The notes: generated from the sequence alone by a model not told the origin. 64,000 nt of DNA from Shinella sp. SUS2 (GCF_001262505.1 NZ_KQ410732.1:1-64000); one strand, 5' to 3'. Positions 1-9,245 are shown, counted from the stretch's first letter. Translations and numbers: made by a program.

Positions 1-318
1 GCCTGACAATCGCAATCGCAAAGGGCATCTGGCGCGAAATCAAAAACGACAAAAATAATACAAATATCGCAGGGAATATAAATTCCGGGAGCTTGGGCAC
101 AGCAACCTGAAAACTGGCTGCTCTCCTTTTCTGTTTGGCTAACGGATGCCGGAGTATTTTAGACACGGCTTGTCATGCGTTTGTCCCGATTTAAAAGAGT
201 GCGCCGGTCTGATTGCACGGTGTATGCGGCTGGATCGGAGATTTCACTTGACCTGCCAAAGTTTGCAACTATCAAGTGTTATATCATTTTTTTCATCAGC
301 CTGAGATAAAGGAATCGT
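1..318. other. AT-rich intergenic stretch at the window start
   Basis: No convincing coding frame is visible. The stretch is visibly richer in A and T than the coding DNA that follows. A TTGACC hexamer at 248-253 with TATCAA at 270-275 (16-base spacing) is a weak promoter candidate for the gene at 319. The GTG start at 319 is preceded by AAAGGA. The left part may belong to a gene or element outside the window. Confidence 0.4.
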
Positions 319-1821
319 GTGAGCACAATCGATATATTAGTGCCTGCAAATGACGTTCGGCGCATCCATCTTCTTGTTGCCGATCGCCTTGCCGAGAAGG
401 GCCACGATATTGTGCTCGCAGGGGTGGAAACACCCGATGAACCCCGCATGCTCAGCAATATTCTTAGGGCAGAAAGAAGAACATTGCGGATTCGCGGCAA
501 CGATCTTTTCGATGTCGTGTCCACTGTCGGACTGTCCTCCTCCCGTGCCGAGGCAGCGCTGCGGATAGATCTGACGGCGAGCGGGCGGAGTTTCGCATCG
601 CCGACACTTGAACCGCGCTTCAACGGTTGTGCTTCCGTCGCGTCCGCCGCGAAAGCGTTGATGCAGGGATGTTTGCCCAGGATCGATATCGTTCTCAACG
701 ACGATGAGGCCATTGGTCATGCTGCGCCCATGGTCGACAGTCGCCTGTCGCTCGTCCGGGGGCTGGACGATGTTCTGGCGCGCATGCTTACCCTTTTGGT
801 GGATGCGGCGGATCGCTACCTCAGGAGCGGGGCGCCGGCAGAAACACCCTACAAGCGCGTCACGCGATCGCCTCAGCCGACGGCCGGGCAGTTGCTCAAT
901 GCCTATATGTTCTCGATGATGCCGCGCCAGCTGGCGGGCGCGGCTCAGCGGGCACTGTTCAACATACACCGCTGGGATACGTACTATCGGTTCCACAAGG
1001 GTGTGCAGGTGGGCAGCACGGGGTCGTTGACGGGCGAGCCCTGGGCGATCCTGCCGGATGGCGGCAATCGCTTCTATGCCGATCCGTTCCCGTTCGACTG
1101 GAACGGGCGGCACTTCATTTTCGTGGAGGATTTTGCCGACGGGGATACGAAGGCCGTCATCTCCGTGGCGGAAGTGTTTCCCGATGGCAGGGCGAGCGTT
1201 CCGCGTACGGTCATCGAGGAGCCGCATCATCTGTCTTACCCGCAGGTTTTCAGCCGCGACGGTGAAATCTGGATGCTGCCGGAGAGTGCGGCGGGCGGCG
1301 GTCTCGTTCTGTATCGTGCGGCATCGTTTCCGCACGGTTGGGTACGACACGCCGTCCTGATACCGGATCGTGCGCTTTTTGATGCGACGCTCCTGGAGCA
1401 CGAAGGGCGCCTGTGGCTGTTCGCCAGTGAACGCGACACCTATGGGAGCGCTGCGGACACACTCGTGGTGTATTATGCGGACCGTCTGGATGGCGAATGG
1501 ACGCCGCACCGCAGCAATCCGCTGCAGATAGACCGGGCCGCCGCCCGGCCCGGCGGGAGTTTTATCGGCGTCGGCAATCGCCTCGTATTGCCCTTGCAGG
1601 ATGGAACGCAGGAATACGGCGCCGGCCTCGGGCTTGCCGATCTTCTCGAACTGAACGAGGAGAGGGTGCGCCTTGCGGCCCCCGTTCCCATTCCGTCCCG
1701 TGACAAAGCGATTTCAAGAATACACACGCTCAACAGCAGCGAGCATCTCGAGGTGATCGACTGCAAGGTTCCACGGTTTCGCTGGAGCCTCAAGAGCCCG
1801 AGGCGCCTTGCTTCCCAGTGA
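319..1821 (+). CDS. Putative sugar/lipid-modifying protein with GINT1-N-like beta-propeller domain
   Basis: This 500-residue protein has no signal peptide. Roughly residues 230-490 look like the five-bladed beta-propeller found at the N-terminus of plant glucosamine inositolphosphorylceramide transferase and in many bacterial glycan-cluster proteins. Repeated blade motifs support this: PWAILPDGG and FYADPFPF, then FVEDF, MLPES, LWLFAS and FIGVGNRL. Residues 1-190 are divergent; their opening resembles a formyltransferase-type Rossmann start, but I cannot confirm it. In bacteria such proteins sit with surface-glycan or lipid genes. Here the neighbours are a cupin and a carrier-protein operon. 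The start is GTG with AAAGGA six bases upstream. A perfect hairpin terminator overlaps the stop. The biochemical role is unknown; the domain call is moderately sure. Confidence 0.65.
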   Translation: MSTIDILVPANDVRRIHLLVADRLAEKGHDIVLAGVETPDEPRMLSNILRAERRTLRIRGNDLFDVVSTVGLSSSRAEAALRIDLTASGRSFASPTLEPRFNGCASVASAAKALMQGCLPRIDIVLNDDEAIGHAAPMVDSRLSLVRGLDDVLARMLTLLVDAADRYLRSGAPAETPYKRVTRSPQPTAGQLLNAYMFSMMPRQLAGAAQRALFNIHRWDTYYRFHKGVQVGSTGSLTGEPWAILPDGGNRFYADPFPFDWNGRHFIFVEDFADGDTKAVISVAEVFPDGRASVPRTVIEEPHHLSYPQVFSRDGEIWMLPESAAGGGLVLYRAASFPHGWVRHAVLIPDRALFDATLLEHEGRLWLFASERDTYGSAADTLVVYYADRLDGEWTPHRSNPLQIDRAAARPGGSFIGVGNRLVLPLQDGTQEYGAGLGLADLLELNEERVRLAAPVPIPSRDKAISRIHTLNSSEHLEVIDCKVPRFRWSLKSPRRLASQ

Positions 1822-1834
1822 AGCAAGGCGTTTT
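1804..1834 (+). terminator. Rho-independent terminator of the beta-propeller gene
   Basis: Arms CGCCTTGCTTC (1804-1814) and GAAGCAAGGCG (1820-1830) pair perfectly over 11 bp around a 5-base loop, followed by TTTT. The stem overlaps the last codons and the stop of the gene ending at 1821. Confidence 0.85.
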
Positions 1835-1952
1835 GTCAATCCGGAGATGCATGGCATCCGCTAAAGGACTTGCGCTGCTCATGCCAGGGTGCCCGCTTCC
1901 GGGGTGAGGGGCTTTCTCTGCGCCTGTAATCTTCTGCGCCAGATTTTTGACG

Positions 1953-2465
1953 TTACAGGCCGCCACCCGACTGCGTGCCCTTGATGGCCGACCGGAGCCA
2001 GCCAAGCGTGCGATAGAGCAGCGAAACGGGCAGCGGGAAGGGCTTTCTCATCACGGCGGCCTTCTTGACATAGCGATCGATACGCCAGGTCGCCCAGGTG
2101 CCGGCCTTGAAATAGGCCATGTCGCCGCTGGTCAGGAGGCGCGCACTGCCGTCCTCGGCTGTCACGTGAACCTCACCCTCGAGGATGACCACCATCTCGT
2201 CCCATCCGAAGAACCAGCGGAACTGGCCGGCCGTGCAATCCCAGACCGCCATCGTGGCATAGGTGTCCGCCGGCCGGGAGTGAAGCGCGGCGCGGGCAAC
2301 GGGATTGCCTGCCATGACCCAGTCGGGATTGATCGGGCGCAGCTCCATCGGCAATGCATTGGAGCTGGCCGCAACGAACACGTCCGGCTCGGCGCGGTCC
2401 AAAAACTGGCCTCTGTACATTCCTGCTGCAAGCGCTGCGGTGGCGGTGAAAATATGCCAGCTCAT
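1953..2465 (-). CDS. Cupin domain protein (DUF861 / ureidoglycine aminohydrolase-like)
   Basis: A 170-residue single-domain cupin. The core around residues 85-140 has the beta-barrel pattern of the DUF861 (Cupin_3) family: a WDCTAGQFRW strand, the DEMVVILEGEV turn, and GDMAYFKAGTWATW. Members are small metal-binding or sugar-binding barrels, and only a few have known activity. The ATG start has an AAGGGGA ribosome-binding site four bases away. It is convergent with the upstream beta-propeller gene and divergent from the GNAT-like gene at 2622, so it is probably monocistronic. No substrate can be assigned. Confidence 0.7.
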   Translation of the reverse strand: MSWHIFTATAALAAGMYRGQFLDRAEPDVFVAASSNALPMELRPINPDWVMAGNPVARAALHSRPADTYATMAVWDCTAGQFRWFFGWDEMVVILEGEVHVTAEDGSARLLTSGDMAYFKAGTWATWRIDRYVKKAAVMRKPFPLPVSLLYRTLGWLRSAIKGTQSGGGL

Positions 2466-2621
2466 GGGGTCCCCTTCGTCTTACTTCGGCGGAGCATAAC
2501 GAGGCCGGGTCAGCATGCCGTTTATGCGAAAGGTAAAGTTGTAATTGTTTTCACTTCAATGGCGAAAGCGCTGTCGCGGGCGGGCCAAAGTTGAAGAATT
2601 GGCAAAGACAAGGCGCGGTGA

Positions 2622-3602
2622 ATGGCAAATGTCGCCACGTCCGTTCACGTTCTCGTCATTTGCCGCTCAAGCCTTAATTGCAAGAAGGTGTGTTTACGCT
2701 TTCAGAAGGTGTCATCCCTAGAACGGTTCGACAGGAACGGATTTTCGATTGAGGAAATGCTGAAGCTTTGCGCCATTGACGAGGCTCGCCTGGAAGCGGC
2801 CGAGACCCTGCTCTCGAAGGGGTTCCCCTCCCGCTCTCGTGCTTTCTGGCGCAAGGGACTGCGCAGGCTTGCCGATCAGAACAGGGCGGCCGGCCAACCG
2901 TCGGTTGGCTTCTTTCTTCTGGCGGGGGAGACCCCTGTCGGCGTCCTTCTGACGATCTCCCGATGGGATGCGCAGACAGGTCGAAGGATCGTGAATCTTT
3001 CGAGCTGGTACGTGGAAGAGAATCATCGCTGGTCCGCCACACGTCTGATCATGGCGGGTTTGGCCGACAAGGAAGCAATCTACACGGACCTGACGCCGAC
3101 CCCCGCCGCCGTTGAAATAAACAACCGTTTCGGATTCCGATCGATAGGGTTCGATCTTTCCCTCGTCGTCCTTCCCTGGCTGGCGCTCGCTGGTCCAAGG
3201 CAGGGGCGGCTTCGACCGCTCGAAGCTGTTCCGGCAGGCGCGCTTGCCGAAACCCTGCTGCGGGATCTCAGAAACCATCTGGCCCTCGGATGCATCGTGG
3301 TCGCGGTCGAAGTCAACGGGCGTTACCATCCGATCGTGCTCAGCGTCACCTCGCGCAAGCGCATTCCGGTCGCGCGGGTTGTTTTTGCCGAAAACCAGGA
3401 CATCGTCGCTGACAATCTCGGGGCGCTTGCACGCCTGCTTGTCCTGCGTGGGGTGCCGGTTCTCGCGCTCCAGGTCGAGGAAGGTCGCAACGTCCCGCAT
3501 GCCTGGGTCTGGAAACGCGGCCTTTGCTACCAGGTGAAGGGCGATTGGGACGACAGATTGATCGATGAGCTCTATTCCGAGCGCGTACTTCTGAAGATGT
3601 AG
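2622..3602 (+). CDS. GNAT-fold acyltransferase-like protein of a carrier-protein operon
   Basis: A 326-residue protein with the feel of a tandem GNAT (acyl-CoA N-acyltransferase) fold. Residues about 100-200 carry the helical and strand pattern, including SSWYVEENHR, a TPTPAAVEINNRFGF segment typical of the GNAT C-terminal beta-bulge region, and a second degenerate half after residue 210. Identification is by pattern and context and is tentative. It heads an operon with an acyl carrier protein (32 bases downstream), an AMP ligase and a PLP decarboxylase, so it may move an acyl group from the carrier to an amine. The first 45 residues look atypical; translation may begin at the internal ATG at 2757. 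Confidence 0.55.
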   Translation: MANVATSVHVLVICRSSLNCKKVCLRFQKVSSLERFDRNGFSIEEMLKLCAIDEARLEAAETLLSKGFPSRSRAFWRKGLRRLADQNRAAGQPSVGFFLLAGETPVGVLLTISRWDAQTGRRIVNLSSWYVEENHRWSATRLIMAGLADKEAIYTDLTPTPAAVEINNRFGFRSIGFDLSLVVLPWLALAGPRQGRLRPLEAVPAGALAETLLRDLRNHLALGCIVVAVEVNGRYHPIVLSVTSRKRIPVARVVFAENQDIVADNLGALARLLVLRGVPVLALQVEEGRNVPHAWVWKRGLCYQVKGDWDDRLIDELYSERVLLKM

Positions 3603-3634
3603 CCGGTGAGAGGCAAAGGAAGAGGAGACGGACG

Positions 3635-3892
3635 ATGCAGAGTGCAGCAGTCCCCACAGACGACATCAGCGCCGAGATCCACGCCTATATCGATCGGCGT
3701 TTTCCGGCACTCGCGCCCGTTGCGCCAGACACGGCACTGCTTGACGGCGCGATCGACTCCCTTGGCTTTCTCGAGCTGATCATGTTCCTCGGCGAGCGCT
3801 TCGGGGTCTCCATGGAGGATGACGGGTTCGATTTCCAGGAGCTGGCGACACCCGCAAGCCTTGTGCGCTTCGTCTCGCAGGTTCGGGCGTGA
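3635..3892 (+). CDS. Acyl carrier protein
   Basis: An 85-residue carrier protein. The phosphopantetheine attachment serine lies in GAIDSLGFLEL (around residue 42), matching the DSL motif, and the helix pattern is that of a stand-alone ACP. A strong AGGAGA ribosome-binding site precedes the ATG. Its stop overlaps the GTG start of the AMP ligase by four bases, so the two are translationally coupled. Together with the ligase and the LysA-like decarboxylase it forms the trio that elsewhere appears in exosortase-A-associated loci, but no exosortase is present here. The cargo is unknown. Confidence 0.9.
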   Translation: MQSAAVPTDDISAEIHAYIDRRFPALAPVAPDTALLDGAIDSLGFLELIMFLGERFGVSMEDDGFDFQELATPASLVRFVSQVRA

Positions 3893-5412
3893 CGGGATCA
3901 CCGGTTCTTCTTCATCACCTTCTTGTCCCGCATGCCGAGAGCGGCAGGCGTGCGCTGGTTCATGGCGAGAGGGAACTCGACTATCGCGCCTTCCACGAGG
4001 CTGTCGAGCGCTTTGCCGCGGCGCTGTTGCAAGTGGGCGTCGAGCGCGGGGACCGCGTCGCGATCTTCCTGCCGCGCAGTATCGAAGAATGTGTCTCCAT
4101 CTTTGCGGCCAGCCGGGCTGCCGCCGTTTTCGTGCCGATCAATGCGCTGCTGCGCGGTCCGCAGATCAGCCATATCGTCGCCGATTGCGCGGCGCGTGTC
4201 GTCGTTACCAGCCGCGAGCTTGCGCCGATGGTCGCCGAAAGCCTGCATGGCGTTGCCGAAGCGCATATCCTGACCGTCGAGGAAATGGCGGAAGCCGCGC
4301 CTGTGGCTGTCCGTGAAAATGCCATCGGCGAGGATCTTGCAGCGATCCTCTATACATCGGGCTCGACCGGGCGGCCAAAGGGCGTGATGGTGTCGCACCG
4401 CAACCTTCTGGCCGGCGCGCGTATCGTGCGCACCTATCTCGGCATCACGCCGGAGGAGCGCATTCTTTCCATCCTGCCGTTCAGTTTCGATTATGGCCTC
4501 AACCAGCTCCTGACCGCGGTGGAGCAGGGGGCGACGACCGTCATTCTGACGTTCCGCTTCGGCGACGAGATCGTTCGCGCGTTGCGTGACCACAAGATCA
4601 CCGCCCTTGCCGGCGTGCCGACCATCTGGGCCATCCTGACGAAGGCTGCGCCCCTCCTGCACAAGACCGCCTTGCCGGATTTGCGCTACATCACCAACTC
4701 TGGCGGGGCAGTGCCTTCGCAGACGGTCGCGGATCTGCGCAGGATGCTGCCGCAGACGAACGTCTTTCTGATGTATGGCCTCACCGAGGCTTTCCGCTCG
4801 ACCTACCTGCCACCGGAAGAGCTGGACCGCCGCCCGACCTCGATCGGCAAGGCGATACCGGAATGCGAGATCTTCATCGTGACCGAGGATGGCCGCCGCG
4901 CGAGGCCGGGCGAGCCCGGCATCCTCGTGCATCGTGGACCGACCGTTTCGCTTGGTTACTGGAACCGGCCTGAGGAGACGGCCCGGGTGCTGCGGCAGAA
5001 TCCGTTCCGCCCGCGGGATGAGGGCGGTGACATCGTCTGTTACTCCGGCGATCTGGCCGTAGAGGACGAGAACGGCTTCTTCTCCTTCATCGGCCGCAAC
5101 GATGCGATGATCAAATCCTCGGGCTACCGCATCAGCCCGTCGGAGGTCGAGGAGGCGATCATGAGCACCGGGCGCTTCCGCCAGGTTGCCGTCATCGGCC
5201 TGCCGGATGATTTTGCCGGGCAGAAGCTCCATGCCGTGGGCGTGGCGCTGGAGCCGGATGTCAACGCGGCGTCGGTGTTGCAGGCGGTCGCGGGCATGCT
5301 CGCGGCCTATATGGTGCCGCGAGGCCTCGAACTCGTCGAGGCTTTGCCGGTGACGCCGAACGGCAAGGTGGACTACCGGCAACTCGTCAGGGAGCGCACG
5401 GAAAATGGCTGA
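3889..5412 (+). CDS. AMP-dependent acyl/aminoacyl ligase (ANL superfamily)
   Basis: A 507-residue adenylate-forming enzyme that should activate a carboxylic acid with ATP and load it onto the carrier protein encoded just upstream. The core motifs are in order: LYTSGSTGRPKG (A3, about residue 156), YGLTEAF (A5), YSGDLA (A7), GRNDAMIKSSGYRISP (A8, hinge), and the C-terminal catalytic lysine in PNGKVDY. Length is normal for the family. The closest named group in my knowledge is the acyl-CoA ligase of exosortase-A systems, but substrate residues cannot be read reliably. GTG start overlapping the ACP stop; the next gene begins eight bases before its stop. Confidence 0.88.
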   Translation: MTGSPVLLHHLLVPHAESGRRALVHGERELDYRAFHEAVERFAAALLQVGVERGDRVAIFLPRSIEECVSIFAASRAAAVFVPINALLRGPQISHIVADCAARVVVTSRELAPMVAESLHGVAEAHILTVEEMAEAAPVAVRENAIGEDLAAILYTSGSTGRPKGVMVSHRNLLAGARIVRTYLGITPEERILSILPFSFDYGLNQLLTAVEQGATTVILTFRFGDEIVRALRDHKITALAGVPTIWAILTKAAPLLHKTALPDLRYITNSGGAVPSQTVADLRRMLPQTNVFLMYGLTEAFRSTYLPPEELDRRPTSIGKAIPECEIFIVTEDGRRARPGEPGILVHRGPTVSLGYWNRPEETARVLRQNPFRPRDEGGDIVCYSGDLAVEDENGFFSFIGRNDAMIKSSGYRISPSEVEEAIMSTGRFRQVAVIGLPDDFAGQKLHAVGVALEPDVNAASVLQAVAGMLAAYMVPRGLELVEALPVTPNGKVDYRQLVRERTENG

Positions 5413-6685
5413 TCCCGCGGTGAGGATGACGCGTCACGGCTACCCGCTTGCAACAGAGCTTTTCGAGGTGCGAGGCGACGACCTCCATGTCGGTGAGCTT
5501 TCGGTGCGCGAGATCGTCTCGCAGATGGGGTCGCCCGCCTATATCTATGACGGTGCGGTCATGCGCCGGGCCTATCGCCGGCTGGCCGCTGTGCTCGACG
5601 GTTTTGCCGCCATCTACTACTCGGCCAAGGCCAATCCGGCCCGCAGCGTCATCCGTCTCTTCATCGAGGAGGGGGCGGGCGTCGAGATTGCCTCAATCGG
5701 CGAGTACCACGCGGCCATTGCCGCCGGTGCAAAGCCGGAGCGGATCCTCTTCGCCGGGCCCGGCAAGCGCCATGCGGAGCTTGCGGCGGTTATCGACGGC
5801 GGGATTGGTGAAATCCACATCGAAGGGCATGACGAGATCGCGCGGCTCCGCGCGATCGGCCGGCCGGTCCGAGCCTCGCTGCGCATCAATCCGGTTCCAG
5901 CCGTTCAGGTGGGCGCCATGCGCATGGGCGGCAAGGCGACCGCCTTCGGCTTCGATGAGGAAGACCTGGATGCGGCGATCGCGGCCGTGCTTGCCGTGCC
6001 GAACATCGAACTCGTCGGCATCCATGTTTATGGCGGCACGCAGATCCTCGATGCGGCAGCGCTGATCGAAAGCTGGCGGCATGCCATCACGCTGGCCGCG
6101 CGTGTTGCCCGCACGAGCGGGAGACCGCTTGCCACGATCGATCTCGGCGGCGGCCTCGGCATTCCCTATTATGACGGGGACAGGCCGCTCGATCTTGATG
6201 CCGTTGCAGCGGCCATTCCCGATCTGATGGCGCTGATACGCTGCGAACCGCTGCTCGCTGGTGCGCGGGCCATCGTCGAGCCGGGGCGCTTCCTTGTTGG
6301 TACGGCGGGCCTCTATGTCAGTGAAATCAACGCCGTCAAGACGTCCCGCGGCGTGCGGTTCCTTGTCCTGGAAGGTGGCATGAACCACCATCTGGCGGCT
6401 TCCGGCAATCTCGGCCAGGTCATCAAGCGAAACTATCCTGTCGTCGCGCCTGCCCATATGGCGGCTGGACCGGATCTGCCCGCAACGGTGGTCGGCCCCC
6501 TTTGCACGCCACTCGATACGCTCGCGCGTGACACGGGGCTGCCGGCGCTTGCCGCCGGGGACCTCGTCGCCGTTCTGCAATCCGGCGCCTACGGCCTGAC
6601 GGCGAGCCCGGGGCATTTCCTCTCCCATCCGGCGCCGGCGGAAGCGCTGGTGGAAAACGGCAGGATCGAACGCATCGCCCGCTAG
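5405..6685 (+). CDS. PLP-dependent fold-III decarboxylase (LysA/ornithine decarboxylase-like)
   Basis: A 426-residue alanine-racemase-fold decarboxylase. The PLP lysine is in YYSAKANP (about residue 77), a phosphate-binding loop is in GGGLGIPY, and the C-terminal GPLCTPLD and QSGAYG motifs are typical of diaminopimelate, ornithine and carboxynorspermidine-type decarboxylases. It would remove CO2 from an amino acid to give an amine, plausibly the acceptor for the acyl group activated by the ligase it overlaps. The ACP/ligase/decarboxylase order resembles the exosortase-associated set. I do not take it for the housekeeping lysA, because of this setting. The stop codon lies inside the terminator stem. 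Confidence 0.85.
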   Translation: MADPAVRMTRHGYPLATELFEVRGDDLHVGELSVREIVSQMGSPAYIYDGAVMRRAYRRLAAVLDGFAAIYYSAKANPARSVIRLFIEEGAGVEIASIGEYHAAIAAGAKPERILFAGPGKRHAELAAVIDGGIGEIHIEGHDEIARLRAIGRPVRASLRINPVPAVQVGAMRMGGKATAFGFDEEDLDAAIAAVLAVPNIELVGIHVYGGTQILDAAALIESWRHAITLAARVARTSGRPLATIDLGGGLGIPYYDGDRPLDLDAVAAAIPDLMALIRCEPLLAGARAIVEPGRFLVGTAGLYVSEINAVKTSRGVRFLVLEGGMNHHLAASGNLGQVIKRNYPVVAPAHMAAGPDLPATVVGPLCTPLDTLARDTGLPALAAGDLVAVLQSGAYGLTASPGHFLSHPAPAEALVENGRIERIAR

Positions 6686-6740
6686 AGTCCGTCAGATTGA
6701 TACTGACGGCTCTAGCGTTCTTTGTTTTCGTTTGTCTTTT
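6681..6740 (+). terminator. Rho-independent terminator of the ACP/ligase/decarboxylase operon
   Basis: Arms GCTAGAG plus CCGTCAG (6681-6695, one bulged T) pair with CTGACGG plus CTCTAGC (6703-6716) around a 7-base loop, giving a 14-bp stem. A T-rich run (TTCTTTGTTTT) follows. The stem includes the decarboxylase stop codon. Confidence 0.85.
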
Positions 6741-6784
6741 CGGGAAAGCCGGGTTCCACTTTTTCCTGACAAACTCTAGGGGCG

Positions 6785-7627
6785 CTACAGCTCTTCCAGC
6801 GTGTCGCCGAAGCGCTCGATTCCGCGCAGGCGCGTGCGGCCGGCGGGGCCGGCGCGCTCGATCGCGCGCGTCGTGATGAGGTGACAGACGGCCATGACCG
6901 AGACGTGGTTGAACAGCGGTCCCGGCGCGAGCGTGTGACAGCGAAAATGCCAGGTGGCACTCGCCCGATGGGTGACGCCTTCATCGGTGAGGTAGAGCAG
7001 CTTGGCGCCGCTCTTTTCGATCGCGGTCAGGATGCTGTCCATCTGCGCCACGCGGCGACGCAGGCCGAAGACGATGGCGACATCCTTCTCCGTCACGCTG
7101 ACGAGATGCTCGCCGAGCGTCTGGCCGGCGCCGGGGATGGCGACGATGTTTTCCACCACCTGCGTCATCTGCCATTGCAGGTAATCGGCAAAGGCATGGC
7201 TGCTGCGAAAGCCGACCACCCAGGTCTTGCGCGCGGCCAGGATCGCGTCGGCGACGGCGTCCACCTGCGCATCGGTAATGCTCGAGAAGGTGCCTTCGAG
7301 ATTGGCGATGCCCTGGGCGACATGAGCGCCAAGCGACTGCGCGCCTGCAGCATCCGTCGAGGTGGCGAGGAACAGGCGCGATCCGGTCTCGCGCTCGTCG
7401 CGCGCATGGCGGCGGGCTTCCTCGTAGTTCTCGTAGCCGAGCCGGCGGACGAATCGTGTCACGGTTGCATTCGAGACCTGGGCCAGCTTTGCGAGCTCCG
7501 ATGCCGAATAGCTGGCAAGCTCTCCTGGAAAGTCACAGACGAAGTCGCCGAGTCGCCGCTCTGCCGGATGCAGGTCGTCAAGCGCATCACGCACGCGAAA
7601 CAGGAACGAACGATCCGTAGAGCCCAT
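6785..7627 (-). CDS. MurR/RpiR family transcriptional regulator
   Basis: A 280-residue regulator with an N-terminal RpiR helix-turn-helix (residues about 1-80; SASELAKLAQVSNATVTRFV is the recognition region) and a C-terminal SIS sugar-isomerase-like domain (about 120-250; VVGFRSSHAFADYL). SIS domains usually sense phosphorylated sugars or related ligands. It is divergent from the MFS transporter at 7788, with dyads of the RpiR type between them, so it probably controls that gene and itself. A GTG at 7636 is an alternative start. Confidence 0.88.
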   Translation of the reverse strand: MGSTDRSFLFRVRDALDDLHPAERRLGDFVCDFPGELASYSASELAKLAQVSNATVTRFVRRLGYENYEEARRHARDERETGSRLFLATSTDAAGAQSLGAHVAQGIANLEGTFSSITDAQVDAVADAILAARKTWVVGFRSSHAFADYLQWQMTQVVENIVAIPGAGQTLGEHLVSVTEKDVAIVFGLRRRVAQMDSILTAIEKSGAKLLYLTDEGVTHRASATWHFRCHTLAPGPLFNHVSVMAVCHLITTRAIERAGPAGRTRLRGIERFGDTLEEL

Positions 7628-7713
7628 CGGAGCCACCGCCTTTCACTTCGAAATCAAGCTTGTAACGGACTTGCAGGACTACGCAAGAATGCCGCTGGGG
7701 CCGGGACACAAAG

Positions 7714-7752
7714 TTTCTTGAAAAAATGATTTCTCACGTGTATTATGAGAAA
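7714..7752. promoter_or_regulatory. Candidate RpiR operator dyads
   Basis: TTTCTCA (7730-7736) and TGAGAAA (7746-7752) form a perfect 7-bp inverted repeat with a 9-base spacer. Just upstream lies the compact dyad TTTCTTGAAA (7714-7723). GAAA/TTTC half-sites are common in RpiR operators. Both lie in the divergent gap between the RpiR gene and the MFS gene. Confidence 0.55.
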
Positions 7753-7787
7753 ATTGATTTTCATGCTGATGCCAAGAGGAGGAGACT

Positions 7788-9245
7788 ATGGCAGCAGAAG
7801 GTATGGTGCAGTCCGGCAAATCATCGCCGGCCATTCGGCAACTGGAGGGCGCGCTCACCCGTATCGGAGTGACGCGTGCGCACAAGCAGATCATCGCGCT
7901 GGTGCTGATCGGCTGCCTGTTCGACAGTTTCGAACAGAACACGATCGGCGTATCCGGCCCGCTCCTGAAGGAGCATTGGGGGCTGACGGGTACGGATATC
8001 GGCTTCCTGAACACGATTACTTTTGGCAGCGCCGCCATCGGCCGCTTGCTTTCCGGTATCCTCGGCGATCGCTACGGCCGCCGTGTCATGCTCACTGTCA
8101 ATCTTTTGCTGTTTTCGCTCGGCTCCCTAGCCTGCGCGCTGGCGCCGGATTTCATGTTCCTGTGCATCGCCCGGGCCATCGTCGGCTTCGGCGTCGGTGG
8201 CGAGATTTCCACCGCCGTCACCATGCTGTCGGAATTCTGCTCGCCGAAATTCCGCGGAACGGCGGCCGGGCTCGTCAATGTGGGCGCGGGCGGCTTCGGC
8301 AATTTCCTTGCCCCCGTTTATGGTCTGATGATCTTCAGCATCTTCCCGGGTGAGGATAGCTGGCGCTGGCTCTTCGCCTCGCTTGCGCTGCCGGCCCTGC
8401 TGGTCGTCTTCTACCGCCGCTATGTGCCGGAAACGCCGCGCTTCCTCGCCTCGCAAGGGCGGATAGACGAGGCGAACAAGGTGCTCTCGGTGCTGGAATC
8501 CGGTTCGCTCCGGCCGAAGAACCTCGTGGTCCGCGAATATCTCTCGAAGGACAACGAGCAGGATGCGCCGCGCGCCAAGGGCGCCTGGAAGGAACTGTTC
8601 CGTGCACCCTTCCTCGGCCGCATCGTGCCCGTGTCCATCGCCATCCTGATGAGCTATGGCGCCCAGCTTTCCGTTCTGACCCTGATGCCCGTCATCTTCG
8701 TCTCGATGGGCTATACGCTGCAGGGCAGCCTGCTCTACAGCATGATCATCCAGAGCGGCAGCGTCCTTGGTGCCATCGCGGCCTCGATGTTCGGCTACTA
8801 CTTCCCGCGCAAGCGCGTCCTGACCGTCGGTGCGATCTGCGCCTGCCTTGCCGCGCTTTCCATCATGCAGTTCGGCACCACCATCTATCTGGTGCTGTTC
8901 TTCGGCGCGCTGTTCCAGTTCTTCGTGCTTCTCCTGAACACGTCCATCTGGATCTATGCGCCGGAACTCTTCCCGACCCGCATCCGCGCCTTCGGCGTCG
9001 CCTTCATCCTGGCGGCAGGCTCGGCTGCCGGATCCTTCGTGCCGACCATCTCGGGTGCGCTGTTCGACAGCTACGGCATGGGTGGGGTCTTCGGCCTCGC
9101 CGCCGCCATGTACGCCATCTTCGCCATCTGCATCCGCCTCGGACCGGAAACCTATGGCATGTCGATGGAAGACATCACGCAGCGGGCGGACGCCACCACG
9201 GCAAGCGACAACCTCGTCGCAGAGCCCGCAAAAGCAGGAGCCTGA
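7788..9245 (+). CDS. MFS transporter (aromatic acid/metabolite:H+ symporter type)
   Basis: A 485-residue major facilitator with twelve predicted membrane segments. The loop 2-3 signature GRLLSGILGDRYGRR and the RIRAFGV motif in the second half are typical of the sugar-porter and aromatic-acid symporter families. An acidic residue in membrane segment 1 (DSFEQNTIGV) fits the AAHS or organic-acid groups. A GAGGAGA ribosome-binding site precedes the ATG. The downstream racemase-fold gene starts seven bases after the stop, so both likely form one transcript regulated by the divergent RpiR protein. The transported compound is not readable from sequence. Confidence 0.85.
   Translation: MAAEGMVQSGKSSPAIRQLEGALTRIGVTRAHKQIIALVLIGCLFDSFEQNTIGVSGPLLKEHWGLTGTDIGFLNTITFGSAAIGRLLSGILGDRYGRRVMLTVNLLLFSLGSLACALAPDFMFLCIARAIVGFGVGGEISTAVTMLSEFCSPKFRGTAAGLVNVGAGGFGNFLAPVYGLMIFSIFPGEDSWRWLFASLALPALLVVFYRRYVPETPRFLASQGRIDEANKVLSVLESGSLRPKNLVVREYLSKDNEQDAPRAKGAWKELFRAPFLGRIVPVSIAILMSYGAQLSVLTLMPVIFVSMGYTLQGSLLYSMIIQSGSVLGAIAASMFGYYFPRKRVLTVGAICACLAALSIMQFGTTIYLVLFFGALFQFFVLLLNTSIWIYAPELFPTRIRAFGVAFILAAGSAAGSFVPTISGALFDSYGMGGVFGLAAAMYAIFAICIRLGPETYGMSMEDITQRADATTASDNLVAEPAKAGA

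Noticed and set aside
2622..6685. Exosortase-A / PEP-CTERM polysaccharide locus
   Set aside because: Only the ACP, ligase and decarboxylase resemble that system; no exosortase, glycosyltransferases or chain-length genes are in the window.
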